Shown: positions 14,796 to 24,974 of the stretch, piece by piece
Layout: each line of letters begins with the position of its first letter
Numbering within the stretch: the stretch's first letter is position 1
Assembly: GCA_964574935.1 (NCBI GenBank)
Contig: CAZNOZ010000022.1
Location: forward strand, 1 to 39,018
DNA: 39,018 nucleotides
Direction of reading: 5' to 3'
Source: JBBECE01 sp964574935
GTDB lineage: Bacteria > Pseudomonadota > Alphaproteobacteria > Rhizobiales > Devosiaceae
Notes under the pieces: model-generated
Databases searched by the model: none
Seen by the model: the letters and a program-made list of their open reading frames with translations, nothing else
What the model was told of the DNA's origin: nothing
Translations under genes and position numbers: made by a program

Positions 14796-15899
14796 CTAGG
14801 GCATCAGCCGCGACTTGAGGGCGACGATGCGGGCGTAGCTTTGCTCGATACGGGCACGGAACGCCGGATCGCGCTCCGCCTCGGTCACCAGAATGTCGAG
14901 GATTTCACCGGGCAGGGCCAGCGACGGTTCGGCGGTGTTGGAGAACAGCAGCAGGTCCGTGCCGGCGTTGACCGCCCGGACCACGACCTCGCGGCGCCCG
15001 AAAAGCGCCCGGATCGCCCCCATTTCAAGGTCATCGGATATCACCACCCCGTCGAACCCGAGCCGATCGCGCAGCATCCCGTCGATCGCCCGCCCGGAAA
15101 GGCTTGCCGGCAACCTGACGCCGCCCTCTTCAAAATCGCGGTGCGCCAGGTGCCCGACCATCACCATGTCGGCGGTGCCCCCGGCGATCAGCGCCGCGAA
15201 GGGCGCCAGCTCGGTCTCGTGCCAGGTCTCGGAGATGTCAACGAACCCGTCATGGGTATCGGTGCTCGACGAGCCGTGCCCGGGAAAGTGCTTGAGCGCC
15301 GTCAGCATGCCGGACCGGTGGTGCCCGGCGACGAGTGCCCGCGCCAATCCGGCGACGACGTCCGGGTCGTCCGAAAAGGCGCGCCCGTAGCGCCCGATGG
15401 CCGGGTTGGCCGGATTGACGTTGAGATCGACCACCGGCGCCAGATTGAGATTGAATCCGAGATCGGCCAGCGACCGTGCCATGCCGGCATAGAGCCGCTC
15501 GGCCCCGTCGGGACCCAGATGCGCCCCCACCCACGCCTCGGAAGGGGTCTCCTTGAATCCGACCGCCGAAGTCAGCCGCTCGGCCTGGCCCCCCTCCTGG
15601 TCGAGGGCGATTAGGGGCGGCAATCCGGGCGCCGGCGCCGCGTCGAGGAACTGCCGGTTCATTTCACGCACCGCGGCCAGCGAAGCGACATTGAATTTCA
15701 GATACATCACCCCGCCAAGCTCGCCGCGCCCGATCATCGCCGCGAGCTCGCGCGGCCATGGATCGTCGGCCGCGTCGCCCTGAAAGCCGACAACGATCAT
15801 CTGACCCGCCATCTGTCTGAGATCGGCGGCGCCGGCGGCACTCGCATGCACCGCCAACGCCAGTCCGCCCAGCAATGACAACAAGCGGCGCGAGGGCAT
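14796..15899 (-). CDS. GH3 beta-N-acetylhexosaminidase, secreted (NagZ-like)
   Basis: Glycoside hydrolase family 3 protein of 367 residues, probably removing terminal N-acetylglucosamine from peptidoglycan fragments. The signature KHFPGHGSSSTDTHDGF (about residues 202-218) matches the NagZ catalytic loop with its general-acid histidine, and VISDDLEMGAI (about 287) holds the nucleophile aspartate. Unlike classical cytosolic NagZ, the N-terminus (MPSRRLLSLLGGLALAVHAS, then AAGAAD) is a typical signal peptide, so it should act in the periplasm. The start at 15899 is supported by GGAG 5 nt upstream; an in-frame upstream ATG at 15941 has no such site. The gene lies downstream of the CHASE2 gene on the same strand. 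Confidence 0.88.
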   Translation of the reverse strand: MPSRRLLSLLGGLALAVHASAAGAADLRQMAGQMIVVGFQGDAADDPWPRELAAMIGRGELGGVMYLKFNVASLAAVREMNRQFLDAAPAPGLPPLIALDQEGGQAERLTSAVGFKETPSEAWVGAHLGPDGAERLYAGMARSLADLGFNLNLAPVVDLNVNPANPAIGRYGRAFSDDPDVVAGLARALVAGHHRSGMLTALKHFPGHGSSSTDTHDGFVDISETWHETELAPFAALIAGGTADMVMVGHLAHRDFEEGGVRLPASLSGRAIDGMLRDRLGFDGVVISDDLEMGAIRALFGRREVVVRAVNAGTDLLLFSNTAEPSLALPGEILDILVTEAERDPAFRARIEQSYARIVALKSRLMP

Positions 15900-15971
15900 T
15901 CGGGCTCCGGGCAGGATCGAAAGGAACGGGAAACTGGCCAATCAAAGCGGCCAGCGCAAGGCGCCCCGGCG

Positions 15972-18800
15972 TCAGGCGATGGCCCGCACCGGAAAGGCCG
16001 GCCCCTCCCGGGCCAGCAACGCGCACAACTGGCGCTGCGTCTGCGGGCGTCCGAAATGATAGCCCTGTCCGACCCCGCACCCGGCCAGCCGCAGCAGCCA
16101 GGCCTGATCGGCGGTCTCGATCCCCTCGGCGATCACCTTCTTGTTCAGGGTTTCCGCCAGCGTCAGCACCGAACGCACGATCGCCATCGATTCGGTGTCG
16201 TCCGGCAGACCCTGCACGAAGCTCTGGTCGATTTTGATCTTGTCCACCGGCAGCCGGCTGAGATAGCCCAGCGAGGAGTATCCCATTCCGAAATCGTCGA
16301 GCGCCACCTGCACGCCGCGGGCGCCGATCGCGTTCAGCGTCTCGATGAACGCCTCGGTCTTGTGGATGAAGACGGATTCGGTAACTTCGATATCCAGCCG
16401 TTCGGGCGCCAGCGCCGAGGCGTCGAGGGCGGCATCGATATCGGTGACGATGTCGCCATACTCGAACTGCAACGCCGAGACATTGACGGCCAGACGCACC
16501 GGCGCCGGCCAGCGCGCCGCGTCCTGACAGGCGGTCCTGAGCGCCCATCGCCCCAGGTCCATGATCATGCCGCCGTCCTCGGCGACGGGGATGAACAGGT
16601 CCGGCGGAACTTCGCCGATCTTCGGATGCCGCCAGCGCAGGAGCGCCTCGGCACCCACAACATCGCCGGTCGCCAGATCGACCTGCGGCTGGTAGACGAT
16701 GTTCATCTCGCCACGCTCCAGGGCCTCCCTGAGCGCCACCTCGAGCGCCTGCGTCTTCTGCACCCGTTCGTCCAGCTTCGGCTCGAACACGAAAAAGCTG
16801 TTGCCGGGTGCGTCCTTGGCCTCGGCGAGCGCCATGTCCGCATGGGCGAGCAGGGCGTCCGGATCGGTGCCCGAGCGGGCGCTGTCGGCGATCCCCAGGC
16901 TGACGCCGACCAGGGCCCGGTGGTCTCCGATTTCGAACGGTCGCGCGATTTCGCGGATGATCGAGAATGCCAGCCGCTCCTGGCCCGCCGCATCGAGCAC
17001 CCCGGGCAGCGCCACCGCGAACCTGTCGGCGCCCAGCCGCGCGACACAATAGGCGCCGGAATCCTCCAGCCGCCGCGCCACCTGCTTGAGGAGTTCGTCG
17101 CCGACCGTGTGGCCGAGGGTTTCGTTGATGTTCTTGAACCGGTCGAGGTCCATCAGGATCACGGTGATGGCCCTTTGCTCGCCTCCCCACAATTCGAAAA
17201 AGTCGTGGATTTTCGCGACCATCCGGGTGCGCGAGAGCGCTCCGGTCAGCGAATCGTGGTTGGCGAGGTATTCGATCTGGCGCTCATGCGCGTTGCGCGC
17301 GGTGACGTCGCGACAGGTCAGACACGCCACCCAGGAACTGCGCGCTTCGCCTTTGCCGTCCTCGTCGGCGGCGATCTCCGACACCGTCACCACATAGTCG
17401 ACGACGACGTCGGTGCCATCGGCCGCCCCGCCCCGCAGCACCGTCTGCACCGGAGCCGGCGCTGGCGCCGGGACCGTGTCGGGCGCCGTCAGCGCCTTTT
17501 CCACCGGATCGAGCAGCACCGCGGGCAGGCTGTCCGCGATCGCCTTGCCCACCAGCCCGCCTCCGCCGCCCAGCAGCTCGTCCGCGGGTTGGCTGCTGGC
17601 GACGATTTCGCGCTGCTGATTGACCACGACGACGGCGTCGAAATGGTCGGCGATGACCCGCTCCAGGACCGCCCGGGTCGCCGCGTATTGGCGCCGGGTA
17701 CGACGCATCGTCAGATCCCTCAGGTCGAGCTCGGATCCCATCAGGCCGAAGATGACCGACAGCTGCGCCAGGTGAAATCCGCCGGTGTTCAGCACCAGCC
17801 CCAGCCAACTCTGCAAACCGATCGCACCCCCCATCACCGCCGCGCCGGTCACGACCGCGGTTCCCAGAAGCGCCGGCGCGCTCAGGGTGCGCCGATCAAT
17901 GACGAAATAGACGCTGAGCAGAAGCGACATCAGCGCCGCCGGCCAGGCACCGAGATCGACAAGCGCCCTGCCCTGGATCAGGGTCTCGGTCGCCAGGGCC
18001 TGCACGTCGGGGCCCGACAGCACCCCGTAGCGCGGCACCGCGAAGGTATCCCTGAGCTCCACGGCGCCGGCGCCGACGATGACCTGCTTGCCCTCCAGCC
18101 GCGACCGATCGATGCGACCTCGGATCACGTCGATCACGGACATCCGATCGACGCCGCTGACGTCGATGCCGAAATCGATCTCGAATCGCCTCTCGGTCTT
18201 CACCCGGCTGGCCGCCAGCACCGCCGGCAATGACGGCACCAGTTCGCCGCCGAGTTCGACCGCATAGGGATAGGTGCGGACCCGTCCGTCGGGGTCGGTG
18301 ACGACATTCACCGAGGCCGGCCAGGCCTGGCGCGACAGCATCTCGATGGGCCGGTTGACGCTTTCGCGCAGTCCCCCGCCTTCGCTCAACACCGGCTGTT
18401 TGAAGGTCGCCAGAATGACGAACCCGCCGGCGCGCTCCAGCGCCGTGGCCAGAGCGGCGTCCTCTTCGGGTGTCGAACGGCTCGAGAAATCAACGTCGAA
18501 GGCGATTTCGTTGGCGTCGTAGTCCAGAAGCGCGTCGATCAGGCGCGCATGCACGGAACGCGGCCAGGGCCAAACGCCGATCGCCTCCAGGCTCTTCGGG
18601 TCGATTTCGACGACCACCACGTCGCCGGTGGAGGGGCGCGCCGACCAGCCGAACCGCCAGTCGAGCAAGAGGTCATCGAGCGGCGCGAACAGCCCGCCGG
18701 CGCCGCCCACCAGCACCGTGGCGGCGATCGCCAGCACGATCAGAGAACCTCTTGCGAATCGGCGCAATGCCGTGTTCCCCCAACTTCGTTCGCCGGTCAC
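15972..18800 (-). CDS. CHASE2-PAS-GGDEF-EAL cyclic-di-GMP protein, cyclase motif degenerate
   Basis: Membrane sensor of 942 residues. Order: a membrane segment (about 17-40), a periplasmic CHASE2 domain (about 40-285), three membrane segments (about 288-360), a PAS-like region with an Ala/Pro-rich insert (about 375-515), GGDEF (about 525-690) and EAL (about 700-930). The cyclase site reads RLGADRF instead of RxGGDEF, losing the catalytic Glu, although DLDRFKNINETLGH is kept; cyclase activity is unlikely. The EAL domain keeps EALLRW, VNVSALQ, EVTES, DDFGMGYSSL, KIDQSFV, AEGIET and QGYHF, so c-di-GMP phosphodiesterase activity is likely. The start at 18800 (MTGERSWGN) is reasonable. It follows the FecR-domain gene by 54 bp, a pairing seen with other CHASE2 sensors. 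Confidence 0.92.
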   Translation of the reverse strand: MTGERSWGNTALRRFARGSLIVLAIAATVLVGGAGGLFAPLDDLLLDWRFGWSARPSTGDVVVVEIDPKSLEAIGVWPWPRSVHARLIDALLDYDANEIAFDVDFSSRSTPEEDAALATALERAGGFVILATFKQPVLSEGGGLRESVNRPIEMLSRQAWPASVNVVTDPDGRVRTYPYAVELGGELVPSLPAVLAASRVKTERRFEIDFGIDVSGVDRMSVIDVIRGRIDRSRLEGKQVIVGAGAVELRDTFAVPRYGVLSGPDVQALATETLIQGRALVDLGAWPAALMSLLLSVYFVIDRRTLSAPALLGTAVVTGAAVMGGAIGLQSWLGLVLNTGGFHLAQLSVIFGLMGSELDLRDLTMRRTRRQYAATRAVLERVIADHFDAVVVVNQQREIVASSQPADELLGGGGGLVGKAIADSLPAVLLDPVEKALTAPDTVPAPAPAPVQTVLRGGAADGTDVVVDYVVTVSEIAADEDGKGEARSSWVACLTCRDVTARNAHERQIEYLANHDSLTGALSRTRMVAKIHDFFELWGGEQRAITVILMDLDRFKNINETLGHTVGDELLKQVARRLEDSGAYCVARLGADRFAVALPGVLDAAGQERLAFSIIREIARPFEIGDHRALVGVSLGIADSARSGTDPDALLAHADMALAEAKDAPGNSFFVFEPKLDERVQKTQALEVALREALERGEMNIVYQPQVDLATGDVVGAEALLRWRHPKIGEVPPDLFIPVAEDGGMIMDLGRWALRTACQDAARWPAPVRLAVNVSALQFEYGDIVTDIDAALDASALAPERLDIEVTESVFIHKTEAFIETLNAIGARGVQVALDDFGMGYSSLGYLSRLPVDKIKIDQSFVQGLPDDTESMAIVRSVLTLAETLNKKVIAEGIETADQAWLLRLAGCGVGQGYHFGRPQTQRQLCALLAREGPAFPVRAIA

Positions 18801-18854
18801 GCCGGACGCGACCCGGCGGTCACCTTCGCCGCCGGCAGCGGCCCTGCTCAGCGC

Positions 18855-19589
18855 TCACAAGATCGGCGGGATCAGCCCGCCCAGGCCATGTCCGCCCGAG
18901 TGGTTCCCATTGCCGTTGTTGCCGTTGCCGTTGTTGCCGTTGTTGCCGTTGCCGTTGTTGCCGTTGCCAAGCGCACCCAGATCGGGAATGACGTCGCCTT
19001 CGAGCGGCAGCACGGGCTCGATCGGGCCGCTGCCGCCCACCTCCAGCCCCTCTTCCGTCGATTCCGCGTCGAGGCTGGCGGTCTGCCCGGACTTCACGTC
19101 AACCTGCCGGTGTCCGATCGGATCCTGCACATTGACCACCCCGCGGCGCACCGCGACCTCGCTGGCGGTCTCGGCGGCGCTCACCGTGAAGCGGGTGCCC
19201 TTGACCACCGCCGCGAGTTGCTGGGTTCTGACGGCGAAATAGTCGACATCGCGCGCATCGACGTCGACGGTCACCGTCCCGATTTGCTCATAGACCGTGG
19301 TGAATTCGCCACCGCCCGGCCGATCCTCGATCATGATGTGCGTCGAGCTGCCGAGGGTGATCTGCTGCCCGTCGCGCTCAAGCACCGCCCGGCCGTTGCC
19401 GCCCGCGTAGAGGAACTGCCCGCTGGCGACCGTGCCGCCGCGCTCCAGCGGCACCCACCCATCGCCGCTGAACACGAACACCGCTCCGCGCAGCCGCATC
19501 GCCACCCAGTCGTCCGCCTGGGCCGCGGAGGCCGCCGGCACCACGATCAGCGCCAGCACCAATCCGATCCGTTTGAAAAAGTCCGCCAT
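18855..19589 (-). CDS. Secreted FecR-domain protein with Gly/Asn-repeat tail
   Basis: Protein of 244 residues with an N-terminal signal peptide (FFKRIGLVLALIVVPAASA), then a FecR domain (about 30-165). Features such as GQFLYAGGNGRAVLERDGQ and VRTQQLAAVVKGTRFTV are typical. The tail has an acidic linker, a run of GN/GNN units and an end GHGLGGLIPPIL. It is probably periplasmic. The FecR domain of iron-uptake systems signals to sigma factors, but stand-alone secreted FecR proteins next to CHASE2 proteins are a separate group of unknown role. The start at ATG 19589 has AAGG 7 nt upstream; a GTG two codons earlier is possible. Likely in one transcript with the CHASE2 gene, so it could supply or modulate its periplasmic signal. 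Confidence 0.85.
   Translation of the reverse strand: MADFFKRIGLVLALIVVPAASAAQADDWVAMRLRGAVFVFSGDGWVPLERGGTVASGQFLYAGGNGRAVLERDGQQITLGSSTHIMIEDRPGGGEFTTVYEQIGTVTVDVDARDVDYFAVRTQQLAAVVKGTRFTVSAAETASEVAVRRGVVNVQDPIGHRQVDVKSGQTASLDAESTEEGLEVGGSGPIEPVLPLEGDVIPDLGALGNGNNGNGNNGNNGNGNNGNGNHSGGHGLGGLIPPIL
18910..18968 (-). repeat. TTGCCG/TTG microsatellite coding (GN)n tail of the FecR protein
   Basis: Nearly pure tandem of TTG and CCG triplets on the plus strand (ttgccgttgttgccgttgcc and onward), encoding alternating GN and GNN units. All units are multiples of 3 bp, so copy change would alter tail length but not the frame. Confidence 0.9.
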
Positions 19590-19796
19590 CGCCACACCTT
19601 GTCATTCGCGTTCCGGGCGCCGCTCGCGGCTCGCCGGTGAGTATGGCCGAACCCGGTCGCCCGAATGCCTAACGGCACCGGGCGAAATGCGCAGTGGGTT
19701 GCCAATTGGTTTACGCGCCCTGTCGCATTGGCGCCGTGGCCTCGGCGCGCCGCCCGCCGCCCCCGGATTTGCGGGATACCGGCGGCTCTCCGACCG

Positions 19797-21740
<1,944 letters not shown>

Positions 21741-21914
21741 GGCGTTTCCCTTCCGAACCGGATTTGCGCCCTTCTACCCTCAACTCCCTGCCGGCCACAA
21801 GGTGGTACCCCCCCTGAACCTCTGCCGGCGGGCGTTAACCGATTGTCAACGTTGTTGGCCAGCCCGGTGCGGTTTCGGACTAAATTCAGTTCGCGGCGGC
21901 ACTGGATTGGACCG

Positions 21915-22496
21915 ATGGAAACGATCCTTCAGCACGAGTTTGCCTCGCGTCCCGCGACCCGCGCCGATCTGGACTGGGTGCACGCGAAGTTGATGCAGGC
22001 CATCGACACGTCTCCGTACTACAACGATATTTTCAAGGCTTGGGAGAAGCAGCGCATGTCGCGCGCCTTCCTCGGCGATCTCTACCAGCTCGACCCCTGG
22101 TACGTGATCGTGCTCGAGGCCGACGGCGAGCGCGCCGGCTTTCAGATCTCCGGCCCCGATTGCGGGGCGCTGTTCCTGTACTGGTCCTACATCCTGGCGG
22201 CCTATCGGCAGTCGGGGCTGGCGGTTTACGGCATGCGCCAGTATCTGGCCCATTTCGACAACGGCGACTGGCACAAGATCTCGACCCTGTCCCGCACCTC
22301 CAACCGCGCCGCCATCGTCATCATGCGGCGCTTTGGCTGGATCGAGGTGGCGCGCCTGGGCAACCACATCTTCGGCGAGGACTATCTGCAGTTCGAATAT
22401 CCGCTGACCAAGACCCGGCCGGGCTACAAGCTGCTGCGCAGCGGCCGCCGGGCCCGCCTGGCCGCCATCGTCAGGCGCGCGCTGCTTCGGCGCTAG
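21915..22496 (+). CDS. GNAT-like N-acyltransferase, small
   Basis: Protein of 193 residues starting METILQHEFASRPATRADL. The order of secondary structure and the central DPWYVIVLEADGERAGFQIS (a beta hairpin) and SNRAAIVIMRRFGWIEVARL (the CoA-side helix, as in 'N-x-A...-x-GF') suggest an acetyltransferase fold. The C-terminal tail is Arg-rich. The substrate is unknown. The start is chosen at ATG 21915 because upstream sequence in the frame is antisense to acs. The last 26 bp overlap the end of the flippase gene tail-to-tail. Its site beside a glycan locus makes sugar or lipid acylation possible, but this is speculation. Confidence 0.75.
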   Translation: METILQHEFASRPATRADLDWVHAKLMQAIDTSPYYNDIFKAWEKQRMSRAFLGDLYQLDPWYVIVLEADGERAGFQISGPDCGALFLYWSYILAAYRQSGLAVYGMRQYLAHFDNGDWHKISTLSRTSNRAAIVIMRRFGWIEVARLGNHIFGEDYLQFEYPLTKTRPGYKLLRSGRRARLAAIVRRALLRR

Positions 22497-23829
22497 CCCG
22501 CCGCTCGCCGGCCGCCCCCTCGGGCAACCGCCGAGCCGCCACAAGCCGCCCCAGGATCGATACGTCCATCCCGGTGATCCGCCGGGCGACCGCCCACCAG
22601 CCCGCCGACCACACCGCAATCGCCCCGAGCGCCGCGATCCCCGCCCCGGTCAACCCGAAGGGCTCCACCAGCGCCAGATTGCCGAGCCCCAGCACCGCCA
22701 GCCCGGCGGCCGCGACCGGCAGGTTGGCGTAGGGACGCTCGCGCAGCGACACCACCAGCGACGCCGGGCCGAATAGCGCCCGCACCACCAGGCCGCCGAA
22801 GACGATCAGCAACGCCGGATAGCCGGCCGCGAAGCCGGGGCCGAACAGCCCCAGCACGAACGGGCCGCCGATCGCCGCGCCCAAAAAGCTCGCAACGGCC
22901 ACCGCCACGGCCACCAGATTGGCCTGCCCGAGCCGCGCACTGAGGGCCCCCTGGTCGGCGCGCGCCTCGGCGTCGAAGAGGTCCGGCAGCATCACCGACC
23001 AGACCGCGCCGATACCGAACGCGGCGAGGACGAAAAACCGGCCGCACACCCCGAAAACCGCCAGCTCGGCCGGCGCCAGATGTCCGGCCAGCAGCACCAG
23101 ATCGAGGTCGAACATCGCCTCGGTGGCCGCCACGATCACCACCCAGGGCAGCGCGAACCGCCACCAGCGCCGATAGCCCGAACGACCCTCGTCGCCCCCC
23201 GGGGGCACGGCGGCAAGCGACCGGAGCGCCGCCCCCAGCAGCACGATCCCGTTGACCGCCAGGATCGCCGCCAGTCCGGCGACCAGGAACCCGAGCGGGC
23301 TCTCGCCGCCGAACCAGGCCGCCGCGGCGACGACCAGCACGACGCCGGCGGGCCTGACAAGCGCGTCGGGGGCGTACGACAGGATCGGCCGCCTGAGGCC
23401 CACCAGCAGCGCCCCGCTGACCATGGTCGCCGCCAGCCCCGCCGCCCCGACGATCACCGCCAGCCGGCCGGCGGCAAGAGTCTCAAGCCAGTCCGTTGCC
23501 GGAGCCGGCAGCAGGCTGGCCAGGATCGCCAGCAGCACCGTCATCACCGCGATATGCGAAAACGACAGTGCCGCGAACCGCCTGAGCGCCCGTCCCTGGC
23601 CGCGCGCCGCGTAGTCGGCCGCGAAATAGCCGCCGACGATCTGGAAGCCCAGCGGCAGCACCAGCGCGATCAGGTTGATCGCGGCGACAAACAGAAGGTA
23701 TTGCCCCAGGGTCTCGGCGCCCCACAGGCGCGAGATGGCCAGTTGCGCCGCGAACAGCAGCGCCGCCCCGGTGAGGCGGCCGAGAAAGATCGCCGCCGAT
23801 TTGGCCCCGGCCTGCCTGAGCGACGCCAT
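22471..23829 (-). CDS. Wzx-like polysaccharide flippase (second in the locus)
   Basis: Inner-membrane protein of 452 residues with about twelve hydrophobic segments. It starts MASLRQAGAKSAAIFLGRLT, with the typical ISRLWGAETLGQYLL of the polysaccharide-transport (PST/MOP) superfamily near residue 35. It would move a lipid-linked glycan across the membrane. The start at 23829 is supported by GAGGGG 4 nt upstream; the longer frame reads through the end of the FemAB gene. It is the last gene of the minus-strand series, 8 bp after the FemAB gene. The locus has another flippase at 27471-28787, only distantly similar, so two different cargos are possible. No Wzy polymerase or Wzz chain-length regulator is in the window. 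Confidence 0.88.
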   Translation of the reverse strand: MASLRQAGAKSAAIFLGRLTGAALLFAAQLAISRLWGAETLGQYLLFVAAINLIALVLPLGFQIVGGYFAADYAARGQGRALRRFAALSFSHIAVMTVLLAILASLLPAPATDWLETLAAGRLAVIVGAAGLAATMVSGALLVGLRRPILSYAPDALVRPAGVVLVVAAAAWFGGESPLGFLVAGLAAILAVNGIVLLGAALRSLAAVPPGGDEGRSGYRRWWRFALPWVVIVAATEAMFDLDLVLLAGHLAPAELAVFGVCGRFFVLAAFGIGAVWSVMLPDLFDAEARADQGALSARLGQANLVAVAVAVASFLGAAIGGPFVLGLFGPGFAAGYPALLIVFGGLVVRALFGPASLVVSLRERPYANLPVAAAGLAVLGLGNLALVEPFGLTGAGIAALGAIAVWSAGWWAVARRITGMDVSILGRLVAARRLPEGAAGERRASAEAARA

Positions 23830-23837
23830 CGAGCCCC

Positions 23838-24974
23838 TCAATGCGGCTGCCGGCGATCCACCGCCTGCCGCAGCCGCGCCCTTGCCTCCCGTCCCCAGAC
23901 GATGGAGCTGCCGAGCGCCCGCGGCCACAGCCGGTGGGCGTAGAGCATTGCCGGCGGCACGTCGGAGATCACGCCGGTCTTGCCGACCATGCCGGACTTG
24001 AACCGGTGCAGCCCCTCGAACCCGTCGGTGCCGCCGAGGTCATACCAGCGGGCGCGCGTGTGGGCGCGCAGCCAGGCGATGATCCGCTCGTGCATGAAAT
24101 AGCCCGCCTTCAGCGGCAGCGCCCGGTCGTTTGTCGCGCCGTAGAGATAGACCGCCGTGTCGCCGGCCGTGAAGATGATCGCGCCGGCCACCGCCGCCCC
24201 GTCGTGATGGATCAGGAACAGCTCCGGCCGCACCCCTTCGATCGGCGTTCCCATCAGCGCCGGCAGGGTGTGCACCGCCGAGTGGTCGGGGAACCGCTTG
24301 CGGTCGAGCATCGCGTCGTAGAGCTCCTGGAAGACCGGCATGGCGGTCGCCGGATAGCGCTCGAAGATCAGCCCGTTCTTTTCCGACTTGTTGAGATGGT
24401 AGCGCCATTTCTGGGCGAAGCTCGCCCGCTGCGTGGCGTCGTCGCCCTCGATGTGCACGAAATACCGCTTCGGGAAAGCCAGCGAGGGTCCTTTCGAAAA
24501 CCCCCGCGCCTTGAGGTGCTCGAGAAGCGGGTTGGTCTCGGCGGGCGCCGCACGCGGCAGGATTGAGATCATCAGCCCCGCCTCGACCGAATAGCGCTGG
24601 ATGAGGCTCTCGACCATCGCCGCGAGATCGCGCCTGGCCCCCGGGGTCGAGGCGTCGGCGAGCATCGGGCCCCACTTGACCACCGCCAGCCCGCCCAGCT
24701 TCGCCGGCAGCGACCGGTACATCACCAGGCACCCGCCGACCGTGCGCGTGCCGGCCCTGAAAATCAGCGGATCGATGGTGGCGCCCGGCCAGCGGGCCTC
24801 GGAGAAGACGTTGAGCTGTTCCTGGACGATGCCGTCGAACCCGGACGTCATCCGGTCCCATTCACGGCCGTCCACCCGCTCGTGGGAAAGCGGCGGCACC
24901 GCCGCGTCGGCGGGCCGGGCGCGTTGGCGCCGTTCCGGCGTCAGGCGTTCGGCAAGGCCGGGTTCGACGGTCAT
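23838..24974 (-). CDS. FemAB/GNAT-fold transferase
   Basis: Protein of 378 residues with the tandem GNAT fold of FemAB-like proteins (Acetyltransf_6). Typical features are QKWRYHLNKSEKNGLIFERY (about 180-200), AVAGAIIFTAGDTAVYLYGA (about 265-285) and ARWYDLGGTDGFEGLHRFK near residue 320. Classical FemAB enzymes transfer amino acids from aminoacyl-tRNA to lipid-linked peptidoglycan; relatives in exopolysaccharide clusters have unknown acceptors. It starts at ATG 24974, whose ATGA overlaps the stop of the ATP-grasp gene, so the two are translated together. A likely role is transfer of an amino-acyl or acyl group to the glycan repeat; it is an inference from family and context. Confidence 0.85.
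   Translation of the reverse strand: MTVEPGLAERLTPERRQRARPADAAVPPLSHERVDGREWDRMTSGFDGIVQEQLNVFSEARWPGATIDPLIFRAGTRTVGGCLVMYRSLPAKLGGLAVVKWGPMLADASTPGARRDLAAMVESLIQRYSVEAGLMISILPRAAPAETNPLLEHLKARGFSKGPSLAFPKRYFVHIEGDDATQRASFAQKWRYHLNKSEKNGLIFERYPATAMPVFQELYDAMLDRKRFPDHSAVHTLPALMGTPIEGVRPELFLIHHDGAAVAGAIIFTAGDTAVYLYGATNDRALPLKAGYFMHERIIAWLRAHTRARWYDLGGTDGFEGLHRFKSGMVGKTGVISDVPPAMLYAHRLWPRALGSSIVWGREARARLRQAVDRRQPH

Noticed and set aside
16056..18233. Plus-strand 725-codon open frame opposite the CHASE2 gene
   Set aside because: Composition of a shadow frame; the minus strand carries a full multi-domain protein.
18910..18968. Possible CRISPR-like repeat array
   Set aside because: It is a triplet microsatellite inside a coding frame, with no spacers and no cas genes.
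21835..21849. TTAA-N7-TCAA near the GNAT start, as a CtrA site
   Set aside because: One mismatch in a core half-site and no cell-cycle context; likely chance.
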